A stretch of DNA of 64,000 bases from Paraburkholderia sp. SOS3 (GCF_001922345.1 NZ_CP018811.1:2852001-2916000); one strand, 5' to 3'; shown: positions 1 to 9,773, counted from the stretch's first letter. Notes: generated from the letters alone by a model not told the origin. A program made the numbers and translations.

Positions 1-2
1 CG

Positions 3-758
3 CTCGCGCTCGTGATCGGCATGTATTTGCCGCTCGTCACGAAGGCGCAATTTCACCGGCACCTCACGGGCTATGCGCTGTTGCTCGTCGTCGCCGCATT
101 CGGCGCGGTGTTCCTGAGCCGCCTCGGCGACGATCGCAATCCGGCGGCGCTCTACATCGAGTTCCGCACATGGGTTTTCGCGGCGCTCGCAGTGGGGTTC
201 GCGCTCACGCTCGCGGCCATCTGGATCAACCGCAAAAGTCGCCACGGCATTGTCGGCGCGACACTCGCGTACGGCGCCGCCTGGCTTCTGCTCGCCACGA
301 TCGCCGGCACCGGCCACGATGTGTTCGGCCGCCTCAGTTCGGGCGCGCCGCTTGCGCCGGCGGTACGCGCCGCGCTCGCGAAACTGCCGCCCGACACGCC
401 GTTCTACTCGGTCGGCGTACTCGACCATACGATGCCGTTCTATGTGCGCCACACGATGATCATGGTCGAACACGGGGACGAATTGACGTTCGGCATCAGC
501 GTCGAACCGCAAAAGTGGGTGCCGACGGTCGGCGAATGGATCAAGCGCTGGAACGCGGACCGCTATGCACTTGCGCTGCTGCCGCCCGACCGCTATGCCG
601 ATCTTGCGGCGCAGCATCTGCCGATGCAGGTCGTCGCGCGCGATGCGCGGCGGGTCATCGTCGAAAAACCCGTTGCCCAGGCGCAACCCGCCGCTGCACT
701 ACCGCATGCGCAGCAGGATGCGCAACCCGCGGCGCCAGCGTCCGGCGCCGCACCCTGA
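3..758 (+). CDS. arnT: ArnT, C-terminal part (cut by window start)
   Basis: This is the C-terminal 251 residues of an inner-membrane glycosyltransferase; the frame is open to the left edge, so the gene starts outside the window. ArnT moves 4-amino-4-deoxy-L-arabinose from undecaprenyl phosphate to lipid A on the periplasmic side. Three hydrophobic segments come first, at about window residues 1-10, 20-40 and 55-105, then a soluble tail containing the stretch VIVEKP and ending in an Ala/Pro/Gln-rich tail. The call rests mainly on context: arn genes follow in the same direction, the next one 20 bp away. Only the C-terminus is visible, so the catalytic N-terminal half cannot be checked. Confidence 0.8.
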   Translation, partial: LALVIGMYLPLVTKAQFHRHLTGYALLLVVAAFGAVFLSRLGDDRNPAALYIEFRTWVFAALAVGFALTLAAIWINRKSRHGIVGATLAYGAAWLLLATIAGTGHDVFGRLSSGAPLAPAVRAALAKLPPDTPFYSVGVLDHTMPFYVRHTMIMVEHGDELTFGISVEPQKWVPTVGEWIKRWNADRYALALLPPDRYADLAAQHLPMQVVARDARRVIVEKPVAQAQPAAALPHAQQDAQPAAPASGAAP

Positions 759-778
759 CCTTCACGCCCACCCCCTCG

Positions 779-1150
779 ATGAACCCGATCTCCCTCTTTT
801 GCATTCTCGCGGGCGTCACGCTGAACGCGTGCGCGCAACTGCTGCTCAAGGCCGGCACGAATGCCGTTGGACACTTCGAATTCACCCGTGCGAACATCCT
901 GCCCATCGGCTTCAGGCTGGCGACGCAATGGCCGATCATCGGCGGCCTGTGCTGCTATGTGGTGAGCGTCGTCGTGTGGATCGTCGGGCTGTCGCGCGTC
1001 GATGTCTCGATCGCCTATCCGATGCTCTCGCTCGGCTACGTGCTGAACGCCGTCGCCGCGTGGTACCTGTTCGGCGAAGTGCTGTCGGTCCAGCGCCTCG
1101 TCGGGATCGGCATCATTCTGGTCGGCGTGTTCGTGCTGGCGCGCAGCTAG
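779..1150 (+). CDS. Small EamA/SMR-type membrane protein, ArnE-like flippase subunit
   Basis: A 123-residue protein with four hydrophobic segments, the size and shape of half of an EamA transporter. Enteric ArnE and ArnF are such proteins and flip undecaprenyl-phosphate-L-Ara4N across the inner membrane as a pair. It starts 20 bp after arnT stops and is followed by arnB, so that role is likely. Only one such gene is visible in the cluster, so a homodimer or a partner elsewhere must be assumed. The short length excludes a complete ten-helix EamA transporter. The start ATG opens the motif MNPISLF. Confidence 0.78.
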   Translation: MNPISLFCILAGVTLNACAQLLLKAGTNAVGHFEFTRANILPIGFRLATQWPIIGGLCCYVVSVVVWIVGLSRVDVSIAYPMLSLGYVLNAVAAWYLFGEVLSVQRLVGIGIILVGVFVLARS

Positions 1151-1333
1151 CAAGCCGGTGCGAGGCAGTACGGCGGGTGCTTCGGCGCCACGCGGCGGGC
1201 GCCGCGCAGATCGGCGCGAAATGCCGTGCGCCTCTGCGCGCCGCTCGCCATGGCTTAAGCTTTGCGTCACGCGGTTGAAAGTATTCTTTATGCTGTCGGC
1301 ATCGCGCCGTCTTCCTTATCGCTCAAGGTTCTC

Positions 1334-2485
1334 ATGACCCAGTCATCCGTCCCGTTTTTGCCGTTCGTCCGCCCGGATATCGACGAAGAAACGATCCGCG
1401 GCGTCGCCGACGTGCTTCGCTCCGGCTGGATCACGACCGGGCCGCAGAACCAGGCATTCGAAGCGGCGTTGTCGGAATTCTGCGGCGGCCGCCCGGTGCG
1501 CACGTTCAACTCGGGCACGGCGACGCTCGAGGTCGGCTTGCGGATCGCCGGCGTCGGCCCCGGCGACGAGGTGATCACGACGCCCGCGTCGTGGGTCGCG
1601 ACGGCCAATGTGATTCTCGAAACGGGCGCGACACCGGTCTTCGTCGATATCGATGCGCGTACGCGCAACATCGATCTGAACCTCGTCGAGCAGGCGATCA
1701 CGCCGCGCACGAAGGCGATCATTCCCGTCTACCTCGCAGGCCTGCCCGTCGATATGGACCGGCTCTACGCGATCGCGCGCGAGCACAAGCTGCGCGTGAT
1801 CGAAGACGCCGCGCAGGCGTTCGGTTCGACCTGGAACGGCGAGCGTATCGGCAAGCTCGGCGACATCGTCTCGTTCAGCTTCCACGCGAACAAGAATCTG
1901 ACTTCGATCGAGGGCGGCGCGCTCGTGCTCAACGACGAAGCGGAAGCCGTGCTCGCGCAGAAGTACCGTCTGCAAGGCATTACGCGCACGGGCTTCGACG
2001 GCATGGACTGCGACGTGCTCGGCGGCAAGTACAACCTGACCGACGTCGCCGCGCGCGTCGGTCTCGGCCAGCTGCCGCGTCTCGAGGGCTTTACCGCGCA
2101 GCGCCGAAAACTCGCGCGCGCCTACTTCAACGGCTTCGCGGACGGCGCCGCCGTGAAGCTCGGCATCGGCCTGCCGCTTGCCGACTTCGCAAACAGCAAC
2201 TGGCACATGTTTCAGATCACGCTGCCGCTCGAGAAGCTGAGCGTCGATCGCGCGGGCTTCATGGGCGCGCTGAAGGAACGCGGCATCGGTTCAGGCGTGC
2301 ACTATCCGGCGATCCATCTGTTTTCGCTGTATCGTGCGCGCGGCTTCAGGGAAGGCATGTTCCCCCATGCCGAGCGCTTCGGCGCGTCGACGGTCACGCT
2401 GCCGCTCTTCACGCAGATGAACGAAGGCGACGTCGCGCGCGTCTGCCGCGCAGTCGACGAGATCTGCGAGCAGCATGGACGCTGA
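1334..2485 (+). CDS. arnB: UDP-4-amino-4-deoxy-L-arabinose aminotransferase ArnB
   Basis: A 383-residue cytosolic PLP enzyme of the DegT/DnrJ/EryC1 fold. It transfers an amino group from glutamate to UDP-4-keto-pentose, giving UDP-L-Ara4N. The Schiff-base lysine is K187 in FHANKNLT, followed by the family's SIEGG; the cofactor-binding VIEDAAQAFGS with D158 is present. The length matches the family. I chose the internal ATG at 1334 because AAGG lies seven bases upstream and the protein then begins like other ArnB proteins; the same frame is open from 1262 but that extension looks non-coding. A 183-bp gap separates it from the upstream EamA gene, leaving room for an internal promoter. Confidence 0.93.
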   Translation: MTQSSVPFLPFVRPDIDEETIRGVADVLRSGWITTGPQNQAFEAALSEFCGGRPVRTFNSGTATLEVGLRIAGVGPGDEVITTPASWVATANVILETGATPVFVDIDARTRNIDLNLVEQAITPRTKAIIPVYLAGLPVDMDRLYAIAREHKLRVIEDAAQAFGSTWNGERIGKLGDIVSFSFHANKNLTSIEGGALVLNDEAEAVLAQKYRLQGITRTGFDGMDCDVLGGKYNLTDVAARVGLGQLPRLEGFTAQRRKLARAYFNGFADGAAVKLGIGLPLADFANSNWHMFQITLPLEKLSVDRAGFMGALKERGIGSGVHYPAIHLFSLYRARGFREGMFPHAERFGASTVTLPLFTQMNEGDVARVCRAVDEICEQHGR

Positions 2486-2533
2486 ACGGACATCAGGCAA
2501 ACCACGGACACACCACGCGGAATACAAGCGGAC

Positions 2534-3577
2534 ATGAGCCAAACGGAACAGCGCCGGGGACGACCCGAAGTGTCGATCATCATCCCGGTCTATAACGAGG
2601 AAGCCGGGCTGCACGCACTTTTTGCGCGCCTCTATCCGGCGCTCGACGCGCTCGGCACGGACTACGAAGCGATCTTCATCAACGACGGCAGCCGCGACAG
2701 ATCGGCGGCGCTGCTCGCCGAGCAGTTTCGCGCGCGCCCCGACACGACGCGCGTGATCCTGCTCAACGGCAACTACGGCCAGCATATGGCGATTCTCGCG
2801 GGCTTCGAGCAGTCGCGCGGCGATATCGTCATCACGCTCGACGCGGACCTGCAGAACCCGCCCGAGGAGATCGGCAAGCTCGTTGCGAAGATGCGCGAGG
2901 GCTTCGACTATGTCGGCACGATCCGCATGCAGCGCCGCGACAGCCTGTGGCGCCGCAAGGCGTCGCAGGTGATGAACCGGCTGCGCGAGCGCATCACGCG
3001 CATCAAGATGACCGACCAGGGTTGCATGCTGCGCGCGTACAGCCGGCACATCATCGATACGATCAACCGTTGCGGCGAGATCAACACGTTTATTCCGGCG
3101 CTGGCGTACACGTTTTCGCAGAACCCCGTCGAAATCGAAGTCGCGCACGAAGAGCGTTTTGCCGGCGAATCGAAGTATTCGCTATATAGCCTGATTCGCC
3201 TGAACTTCGACCTCGTCACCGGCTTCTCGGTCGTGCCGCTGCAATGGCTGTCGTTTATCGGCGTGATTCTGTCGATGGGCTCGGCGGGACTCTTCATGCT
3301 GCTGCTGATCCGCCGCTTTATCATCGGCGCGGAAGTGCAAGGCGTGTTCACGCTGTTCGCCATCACGTTCTTCCTGCTCGGCGTGATTATCTTCGCGCTC
3401 GGGCTGCTCGGCGAATATATCGGCCGCATCTATCAGCAGGTGCGTGCGCGACCGCGTTATCTCGTGCAAACCATCCTCGAGCAACGCAACGGCGAAGCGG
3501 TCTCGGGCACGCCGCGCCAATCGGTCGTGCAGGCGGTACAGCCCGCGCACATCGTCGATCAGGGGCAAAACCCATGA
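2534..3577 (+). CDS. arnC: Undecaprenyl-phosphate 4-deoxy-4-formamido-L-arabinose transferase ArnC
   Basis: A 347-residue family 2 glycosyltransferase anchored in the inner membrane with its active site in the cytosol. It moves formylated L-Ara4N from UDP to undecaprenyl phosphate. The N-terminal GT-A domain has the nucleotide-binding start SIIIPVYNEE (about 14-23) and a metal-binding DAD at 103-105 followed by LQNPP. Two transmembrane helices follow, at about 236-258 and 270-292. A Gln/Val-rich tail ends the protein. It lies 48 bp after arnB, and its stop codon overlaps the next start (ATGA), consistent with translational coupling to the formyltransferase gene. Confidence 0.93.
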   Translation: MSQTEQRRGRPEVSIIIPVYNEEAGLHALFARLYPALDALGTDYEAIFINDGSRDRSAALLAEQFRARPDTTRVILLNGNYGQHMAILAGFEQSRGDIVITLDADLQNPPEEIGKLVAKMREGFDYVGTIRMQRRDSLWRRKASQVMNRLRERITRIKMTDQGCMLRAYSRHIIDTINRCGEINTFIPALAYTFSQNPVEIEVAHEERFAGESKYSLYSLIRLNFDLVTGFSVVPLQWLSFIGVILSMGSAGLFMLLLIRRFIIGAEVQGVFTLFAITFFLLGVIIFALGLLGEYIGRIYQQVRARPRYLVQTILEQRNGEAVSGTPRQSVVQAVQPAHIVDQGQNP

Positions 3578-4581
3578 AGCCGCGCGCCGTCGTGTTCGCG
3601 TATCACAACGTCGGCGTGCGCTGCCTGCAAGTGCTGCTCGCGCGCGGCGTCGATGTCGCGCTGGTCGTCACGCACGAAGACAATCCGAACGAGAACATCT
3701 GGTTCGGCAGCGTTGCGCAGGTTGCGGCCGAACACGGCATCGCGTGCGTGACGCCGGCGGATCCGCGCAGCGCCGAACTGCGCGCGACGCTCAGCGCGGC
3801 GCAGCCCGATTTTATTTTCTCGTTCTATTACCGGCACATGCTGCCGCTCGATCTGCTCGCGATCGCCGGGCGCGGCGCGTACAACATGCATGGCTCGCTA
3901 TTGCCGAAATACCGCGGCCGCGTGCCGACGAACTGGGCGGTGCTGAACGGCGAAACCGAAACCGGCGCGACGTTGCACGAAATGGCCGCGAAGCCCGATG
4001 CCGGCGCGATCGTCGCGCAGACGCCCGTGCCGATTCTGCCCGACGACACGGCCGCGCAGGTATTCGACAAGGTGACCGTCGCCGCCGAGCAAACGCTGTG
4101 GCGCGTATTGCCGGCACTGCTCGCAGGCGAAGCGCCGCATCTGCCGAACGATCTCGCGCAGGGCAGCTACTTCGGCGGCCGCAAGCCCGAAGACGGCCGC
4201 ATCGACTGGACGCAGCCCGCGCAACGCGTCTACAACCTGATCCGCGCGGTCGCGCCGCCGTATCCAGGCGCTTTCACCGATCTCGGCGATCACCGCTTTA
4301 TCGTTGCGCGCGCGCGTCTGATGGCGCCCGGCACCGGACCCGCAAATTTGCCGCCGGGCATCCACGTAAGCGATAATGTCTTTTTTGCGACATGCGGCGA
4401 CGGTCGCGCGATCGCGATTCACGAACTTTGGCACGAGCGCCGCGGCCCCACCGCCACGGACGAGGTCACGTCCGCTGGGGTGCCCGCTGTGGTGCCCGCG
4501 GCCGTACCCGCGGTCAAGCCCGCAGTCATACCCATAACGCCCGTCGAATTCACACGGCTCACCCAACCTTCCCGCAACTGA
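3574..4581 (+). CDS. arnA: UDP-L-Ara4N formyltransferase (ArnA N-terminal domain as separate protein)
   Basis: A 335-residue formyltransferase that adds a formyl group from N10-formyltetrahydrofolate to UDP-L-Ara4N. The catalytic set of the family is visible: N104 and H106 in NMHGSLLP and D142 in KPDAG. In enterobacteria this domain is the N-terminal half of bifunctional ArnA; here it is a separate gene that overlaps arnC by four bases and the dehydrogenase gene by one base (TGATG). The last ~35 residues are a Pro/Val/Ala-rich tail with no counterpart in the catalytic fold and may be a remnant of the linker. Function is secure from motifs and context. Confidence 0.92.
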   Translation: MKPRAVVFAYHNVGVRCLQVLLARGVDVALVVTHEDNPNENIWFGSVAQVAAEHGIACVTPADPRSAELRATLSAAQPDFIFSFYYRHMLPLDLLAIAGRGAYNMHGSLLPKYRGRVPTNWAVLNGETETGATLHEMAAKPDAGAIVAQTPVPILPDDTAAQVFDKVTVAAEQTLWRVLPALLAGEAPHLPNDLAQGSYFGGRKPEDGRIDWTQPAQRVYNLIRAVAPPYPGAFTDLGDHRFIVARARLMAPGTGPANLPPGIHVSDNVFFATCGDGRAIAIHELWHERRGPTATDEVTSAGVPAVVPAAVPAVKPAVIPITPVEFTRLTQPSRN

Positions 4582-5624
4582 TGAAAAAAGTCCTGATTCT
4601 GGGCGTGAACGGCTTTATCGGCCATCACCTGTCCAAGCGCATTCTCGAAACGACCGACTGGGAAGTGTTCGGGATGGACATGCAAACGGAACGCCTCGGC
4701 GACCTCGTCAAGCACGAGCGCATGCATTTCTTCGAAGGCGACATCACGATCAACAAGGAATGGGTCGAGTATCACGTGAAGAAGTGCGACGTGATCCTGC
4801 CGCTCGTCGCGATCGCCACGCCGGCCACTTATGTGCAGCAGCCGCTGCGCGTGTTCGAGCTCGACTTCGAGGCGAACCTGCCGATCGTGCGTTCGGCGGT
4901 GAAGTACCGCAAGCACCTCGTGTTTCCGTCGACGTCCGAGGTGTACGGCATGTGCGCCGACGACGAATTCGATCCGGACGCGTCCGCCCTCACCTACGGC
5001 CCGATCAACAAGCCGCGCTGGATCTACGCGTGCTCGAAGCAGCTGATGGACCGCGTGATCTGGGGTTACGGCATGCAGGAGGGTTTGAACTTCACGCTGT
5101 TCCGTCCGTTCAACTGGATCGGCCCGGGGCTCGACTCGATCTATACGCCGAAAGAAGGCAGCTCGCGCGTCGTGACGCAGTTCCTCGGCCATATCGTGCG
5201 CGGCGAGAATATCAGCCTCGTCGACGGCGGCGCGCAAAAGCGTGCGTTCACCGATATCGACGACGGCATCGGCGCGCTGATGAAGATCATCGCGAACGAC
5301 AACGGCATTGCGTCGGGCAAGATCTACAACATCGGCAACCCGAAGAACAATTACTCGGTGCGCGAACTCGCGCACAAGATGCTTGCGCTCGCGGCCGAGT
5401 TCCCCGAGTACGCGGACAACGCGAAGAAGGTGCAGCTCGTCGAGACCTCGTCGGGCGCGTACTACGGCGCCGGCTATCAGGACGTGCAGAACCGCGTGCC
5501 GAAGATCGACAACACGATGCAGGAACTCGGCTGGGCGCCGAAGTCGACGTTCGACGAAGCGCTGCGCAAGATCTTCGAAGCGTACCGCGGCCATGTGGCC
5601 GACGCGCGCGCGCTCGTCGAGTAA
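4581..5624 (+). CDS. arnA: UDP-glucuronate decarboxylating dehydrogenase (ArnA C-terminal domain as separate protein)
   Basis: A 347-residue SDR-fold enzyme that oxidises UDP-glucuronic acid and removes CO2 to give the UDP-4-keto-pentose used by ArnB. It has the NAD motif GVNGFIG at 8-14, the STSEVYG segment carrying the conserved Thr/Glu, the YxxxK pair in YACSK, and the arginine in QKRAFTD that is catalytic in E. coli ArnA. It begins on the last base of the formyltransferase stop codon and in a different reading frame, so this is a separate protein rather than an interrupted reading of one polypeptide. ArnD follows 44 bp later. Confidence 0.94.
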   Translation: MKKVLILGVNGFIGHHLSKRILETTDWEVFGMDMQTERLGDLVKHERMHFFEGDITINKEWVEYHVKKCDVILPLVAIATPATYVQQPLRVFELDFEANLPIVRSAVKYRKHLVFPSTSEVYGMCADDEFDPDASALTYGPINKPRWIYACSKQLMDRVIWGYGMQEGLNFTLFRPFNWIGPGLDSIYTPKEGSSRVVTQFLGHIVRGENISLVDGGAQKRAFTDIDDGIGALMKIIANDNGIASGKIYNIGNPKNNYSVRELAHKMLALAAEFPEYADNAKKVQLVETSSGAYYGAGYQDVQNRVPKIDNTMQELGWAPKSTFDEALRKIFEAYRGHVADARALVE

Positions 5625-5668
5625 GCGTCTGACCGGCTCCGCCCGTTCGCAGAAGAAGGCCTGATTCC

Positions 5669-6565
5669 TTGGCTCGCATCGTTCTCAAGATCGACGTCGA
5701 TACGCTGCGCGGCACCCGCGAAGGCGTGCCCAACCTCGCGCGCATTTTCGATCGCTTCAAGGCGCGCGCGACGTTCCTGTTCAGCCTCGGCCCCGACCAC
5801 ACGGGCTGGGCGATGCGCCGCGTGCTGCGGCCGGGCTTCCTGAAGAAGGTATCGCGCACGTCGGTGGTCGAGCATTACGGCATCCGTCAACTGATGTACG
5901 GCGTGCTGCTGCCGGGGCCCGACATCGGCGTGCGCGCCGCCGCCGAGATGCGCGCGATTCACGAGGCCGGCTTCGAATGCGGCATTCACACGTGGGACCA
6001 CGTGTACTGGCAAGACAACGTGCGCACGCGCGAGCGCGGCTGGACCGCCGCGCAGATGGAAAAAAGCCATGCACGTTTCATCGACATTTTCGGCATGCCG
6101 CCCGCGACGCACGGCGCGGCCGGCTGGCAGATGAACGTCCACGCGTTCGAGCAGATCGACCGGTGGGGCATGCGCTACGCGTCCGACGGACGCGGCCATG
6201 CGCCGTACTTCCCGGTGGTCGACGGCAAGACGCTCGCGCACGTGCAGATGCCCACTACCTTGCCGACGCTCGACGAAGTGCTCGGCGTCGATGGCATCGA
6301 CGAAACCAATGTCGCCGCGTGGATGCTGAAACTGACCGCCGGCAATCCGCACGACCAGGTGTTCACGCTGCACGCCGAACTCGAAGGACAAAAGCTCGCG
6401 CCGGTGTTCGAGCGATTGCTCGAAGGCTGGCGCGCACAGGGCCACACGTTTGCGACGATGGGCGATTATCACGCCGCGCTAGACCGTGACACGCTGCCAT
6501 CGTACCCTGTCACGTGGGGCGAAATTCCGGGCCGCTCGGGCGAATTGATCGTCCAGCCCGACTGA
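5669..6565 (+). CDS. arnD: 4-deoxy-4-formamido-L-arabinose-phosphoundecaprenol deformylase ArnD
   Basis: A 298-residue polysaccharide-deacetylase (NodB) family protein that removes the formyl group from the undecaprenyl-linked sugar, making transfer irreversible. The metal-binding residues are visible: D9/D11 in KIDVDT and H107-x3-H111 in HTWDH. The start is a TTG at 5669, supported by GAAGAAGG ending nine bases upstream; no ATG or GTG fits as well. It closes the arn cluster, and a 224-bp gap follows before bcp. I see no signal peptide. Confidence 0.92.
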   Translation: MARIVLKIDVDTLRGTREGVPNLARIFDRFKARATFLFSLGPDHTGWAMRRVLRPGFLKKVSRTSVVEHYGIRQLMYGVLLPGPDIGVRAAAEMRAIHEAGFECGIHTWDHVYWQDNVRTRERGWTAAQMEKSHARFIDIFGMPPATHGAAGWQMNVHAFEQIDRWGMRYASDGRGHAPYFPVVDGKTLAHVQMPTTLPTLDEVLGVDGIDETNVAAWMLKLTAGNPHDQVFTLHAELEGQKLAPVFERLLEGWRAQGHTFATMGDYHAALDRDTLPSYPVTWGEIPGRSGELIVQPD

Positions 6566-6789
6566 CGCGACGACGCTGGTTTGTGAGGCTCATCTGGAAC
6601 ACCCATCTGGGACACTCATCCGCGACACGCGCTCGCGACGGTCATGCGCGGCCGCCATGGTCTCGATGGTCCGCGTCGATCCACATCGGTCATTTCAAGC
6701 CCCTCGGTCTCGCCAAGCTCGAGCCGGCGCGAGCGTGCATGCCAGAACCGGCACATGATCCGCACCGGCCATAACAATCGGAGAAACTC

Positions 6790-7251
6790 GTGCCCATCGC
6801 AGTCGACCAGCCCGTTCCCGACTTCACCGCCGCTGCAACCGGCGGCGATTTCACGCTATCCACGCTTCGGGGCAAGAAGGTGGTGCTGTATTTTTATCCG
6901 AAGGACAACACGCCAGGCTGCACGACCGAAGGTCTGCAGTTCCGCGACCTCTATCCGAAGTTCAAGCAGGCGGGCGCCGACATCGTCGGCGTCTCGCGCG
7001 ACAGCGTGCGTTCGCACGAAAATTTCAAGTCGAAGCTGGAACTGCCGTTTACGCTGGTATCGGACCCGGACGAGACGCTCTGCACGCTCTTCGGCGTCAT
7101 GAAACTGAAGAAAATGTATGGCAAGGAAGTACGTGGGATCGAACGCTCGACGTTCGTCATCGACGGGAACGGCGTGCTGCGCCTCGAGTGGCGTGGCGTG
7201 AAAGTACCGGGTCACGTCAATGAGATTCTGGAGGCTGTACAAGCGCTGTGA
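6790..7251 (+). CDS. bcp: Peroxiredoxin of the Bcp/PrxQ family
   Basis: A 153-residue thiol peroxidase of the AhpC/TSA fold that reduces hydrogen and organic peroxides. The peroxidatic cysteine is C44 in TPGCTTEG. The resolving cysteine found five residues later in E. coli Bcp is absent (Leu at 49); the only other cysteine is C98 in ETLCTLF, so it acts either by a C44-C98 pair or as a one-cysteine enzyme. The start is GTG at 6790 with GGAG upstream. It is transcribed alone between the arn cluster and phoH. Confidence 0.9.
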   Translation: MPIAVDQPVPDFTAAATGGDFTLSTLRGKKVVLYFYPKDNTPGCTTEGLQFRDLYPKFKQAGADIVGVSRDSVRSHENFKSKLELPFTLVSDPDETLCTLFGVMKLKKMYGKEVRGIERSTFVIDGNGVLRLEWRGVKVPGHVNEILEAVQAL

Positions 7252-7696
7252 GGCGCGTTATATTGGGCCGCAATGATTGCCTGTCCACCCTATATTTTGC
7301 GCTGTTGCGCGCGCCGTCATCACGTTCGTCACACGCTTGACAACAACGCAAGCAGAAGCGACGTGAGAGCCGCGAGGCTTATGAGGCGCAACGCAACGCC
7401 CCAAGTCGAGCCGCTTGCCCCGTTCACCGGGGCGGCGGCTTTTTTAATTGCGCGCAGCTTCGTTGCGTCCGTTGCGACGCCGCGCGCCCTCGTCAAGGAG
7501 CCGATCGAAAAACCGCGGAACCGGCATCACTAACCGAAGCGCGCCTGCCGGCGCAAACTGCGTGCGCAACACCGGCACGTTCAGGATGCGGCAGCCGGCG
7601 CACACGATATGTTGCACAGATCATTGCGCAGGTTATCGCCGCTCATCGCCAGCCGACGCAACCGGTCTATGCCCCCGATTCCATTCGAGGAAAACC
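7252..7696. other. Gene-free stretch between bcp and phoH
   Basis: About 445 bp without a convincing gene. It holds one strong intrinsic terminator (listed separately) about 160 bp after bcp, so the remaining ~250 bp should contain the phoH promoter. I could not pick out a clear -35/-10 pair. No repeat or RNA gene was seen. Confidence 0.6.
7409..7445 (+). terminator. Intrinsic terminator
   Basis: Two nested stems, AGCCGC/GCGGCT and CCCCG/CGGGG around the loop TTCAC, followed by a run of five to six T. It points in the direction of bcp and would end that transcript before phoH. Confidence 0.75.
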
Positions 7697-9568
7697 ATGC
7701 CTTTGCCTACTCCGCCCAGCAAACTCGGTAATCTGTTGCCGCCTGACGAATACAAGGCCAAAGCCCATCCGGCACGGCCTGCTCGAAAACAGGGGCATGA
7801 AGGGGAGCAAGCAGAGTCGCCCGAATACGGGCGTGCGAATGTCGCCGTGCCGATGACGGACGCGGCAAATGCGGCCACCACGCTGCGGCCGGTGCCCGTT
7901 GCGGCCGCGACGCTCGCCGGCATCGACGCGCCCGCCGTGCCGCCCGAACTGGCCGGTCCCGGCAGTTCGGCCCGCGGCCGCAAGACGAAGCAGACGGCCG
8001 CATTGCTGCAACCGATGCCGCCCGCGCCCTCGACGGAAGACGAAGCCGGTTTCGCGACCCCCGCGGTCGCGCGTCGCGGCAAGGCGCCCGCCGGCGCCGA
8101 CACCGACGTGGCGGAGACTGCGTCCACGCCGCGCGGCGGTACGAAGAAGCGCGACACGAAGGGCGCCGCGGTCGAAGTCCGCAAGCTTTTCGTGCTCGAT
8201 ACGAACGTGCTGATGCACGATCCGACCAGCCTGTTCCGCTTCGAGGAGCACGACGTCTATCTGCCGATGATGACGCTCGAAGAACTCGACAACCACAAGA
8301 AAGGCATGTCGGAAGTCGCGCGCAACGCACGCCAGGTGAGCCGCACGCTCGATGCGCTCGTCGCGAACGCGGGCGCGATGAGCGAAGGCATTCCGCTCGC
8401 GCGTCTGGGTAGCCGCGAAGCACTTGGGCATCTGTATTTCCAGACGAAGCTGACCGATATCGAGCCGGTCGAAGGCCTGCCGCAAGGCAAGGCCGACAAC
8501 CAGATTCTCGGCGTCGTGCGCGCGCTGCAGCGCGACCGGCAGGATCGCCAGGTCGTGCTGGTGTCGAAAGACATCAACATGCGGATCAAGGCGCACGCGC
8601 TCGGCCTGCCCGCGGAAGACTATTTCAACGACCAGGTTCTCGAAGACAAGGACCTGCTCTACAGCGGCATCCGCGCGCTGCCGCAGGACTTCTGGACGCG
8701 CCACGCGAAAGGCATGGAAAGCTGGCAGGACACGAAGACGGGCACCACGTACTACCGCGTGACCGGCCCGCTGTGCGCGTCGATGCTCGTCAACGAGTTC
8801 GTCTATCTCGAGCCGCAGAACGGCGAGCCGACGTTCCATGCGATCGTGCGCGAGATCAACGGCAAGACGGCGCTGCTGCAGACGTTGCGCGATTACGGCC
8901 ACCACAAGAACAATGTGTGGGGCATCACGGCGCGCAACCGCGAGCAGAACTTCGCGCTGAATCTGCTCATGAATCCGGAGATCGACTTCGTCACGCTGCT
9001 CGGCCAGGCCGGTACCGGCAAGACGCTCGTCGCGCTCGCGGCGGGTCTTGCGCAGGTGCTCGACGACAAGCGCTACAACGAAATCATCGTGACGCGCGCG
9101 ACAGTGCCGGTCGGCGAGGACATCGGCTTTCTGCCGGGCACCGAGGAGGAAAAAATGCAGCCGTGGATGGGCGCATTCGACGACAACCTCGAAGTGCTGC
9201 AGAAAACCGACGATGCGGCCGGCGAATGGGGCCGCGCGGCGACGCAGGAGCTGATCCGCTCGCGCCTCAAGATCAAGAGCATGAACTTCATGCGCGGGCG
9301 AACCTTCGTCGATAAGTATCTGATCATCGACGAGGCGCAGAACCTGACGCCGAAGCAGATGAAAACGCTGGTCACGCGTGCGGGTCCGGGGACGAAGATC
9401 ATCTGCCTCGGGAATATCGCGCAGATCGACACCCCGTATCTGACCGAAGGCAGCTCGGGACTGACGTATGTCGTCGACCGGTTCAAGGGCTGGGCGCACA
9501 GCGGACATGTGACGCTCGCGCGCGGCGAGCGCTCGAGATTGGCCGATTACGCGTCGGAGATTCTGTAG
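7697..9568 (+). CDS. PhoH family protein with N-terminal PIN domain
   Basis: A 623-residue cytosolic protein made of three parts. Residues 1 to about 160 are a low-complexity Ala/Pro/Lys-rich extension. Next comes a PIN nuclease domain starting at FVLDTNVLMHD (about 165), where the Asp residues bind metal. The PhoH ATPase domain has the Walker A motif GQAGTGKT at 436-443 and Walker B in LIIDEAQNLTP. Members are predicted RNA helicase/nucleases; the cellular role is not settled. I chose the ATG at 7697 (CGAGGAAAACC upstream); the frame is open further but without a ribosome binding site. A terminator follows 32 bp after the stop. Confidence 0.88.
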   Translation: MPLPTPPSKLGNLLPPDEYKAKAHPARPARKQGHEGEQAESPEYGRANVAVPMTDAANAATTLRPVPVAAATLAGIDAPAVPPELAGPGSSARGRKTKQTAALLQPMPPAPSTEDEAGFATPAVARRGKAPAGADTDVAETASTPRGGTKKRDTKGAAVEVRKLFVLDTNVLMHDPTSLFRFEEHDVYLPMMTLEELDNHKKGMSEVARNARQVSRTLDALVANAGAMSEGIPLARLGSREALGHLYFQTKLTDIEPVEGLPQGKADNQILGVVRALQRDRQDRQVVLVSKDINMRIKAHALGLPAEDYFNDQVLEDKDLLYSGIRALPQDFWTRHAKGMESWQDTKTGTTYYRVTGPLCASMLVNEFVYLEPQNGEPTFHAIVREINGKTALLQTLRDYGHHKNNVWGITARNREQNFALNLLMNPEIDFVTLLGQAGTGKTLVALAAGLAQVLDDKRYNEIIVTRATVPVGEDIGFLPGTEEEKMQPWMGAFDDNLEVLQKTDDAAGEWGRAATQELIRSRLKIKSMNFMRGRTFVDKYLIIDEAQNLTPKQMKTLVTRAGPGTKIICLGNIAQIDTPYLTEGSSGLTYVVDRFKGWAHSGHVTLARGERSRLADYASEIL

Positions 9569-9600
9569 GCAGTCGAGCGGTTCCAGTCGAAGCATCGCGA

Positions 9601-9636
9601 ATGCCGCTTCCGGCCCAGGCTGGAAGCGGCATTTTT
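9601..9636 (+). terminator. Intrinsic terminator after phoH
   Basis: A perfect 11-bp stem, ATGCCGCTTCC pairing with GGAAGCGGCAT around a 10-base loop, followed by TTTT. It begins 32 bp after the PhoH-family stop codon. Confidence 0.85.
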
Positions 9637-9773
9637 ACGGGCAAAGCTCAAAAGCAACAGTTAGCGCGTAAACCTCAAGTAATTCATCAAGTTTTCTTGC
9701 TCAGGCCAAGCTGGACGGGCTACCATCGAACATCGTCCGTTTCAGGGCGAGCCTGGCGCTCGCCTCGCCATTC

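Noticed and set aside
4470..4600. Frameshift splitting a single arnA
   Set aside because: Both halves are complete, the second has its own ATG coupled by a TGATG overlap, and the first ends in a ~35-residue tail rather than a broken domain.
7667..9595. A 642-codon minus-strand open frame opposite phoH
   Set aside because: Composition is that of an antisense shadow, and the plus strand encodes a clear PIN-PhoH protein.
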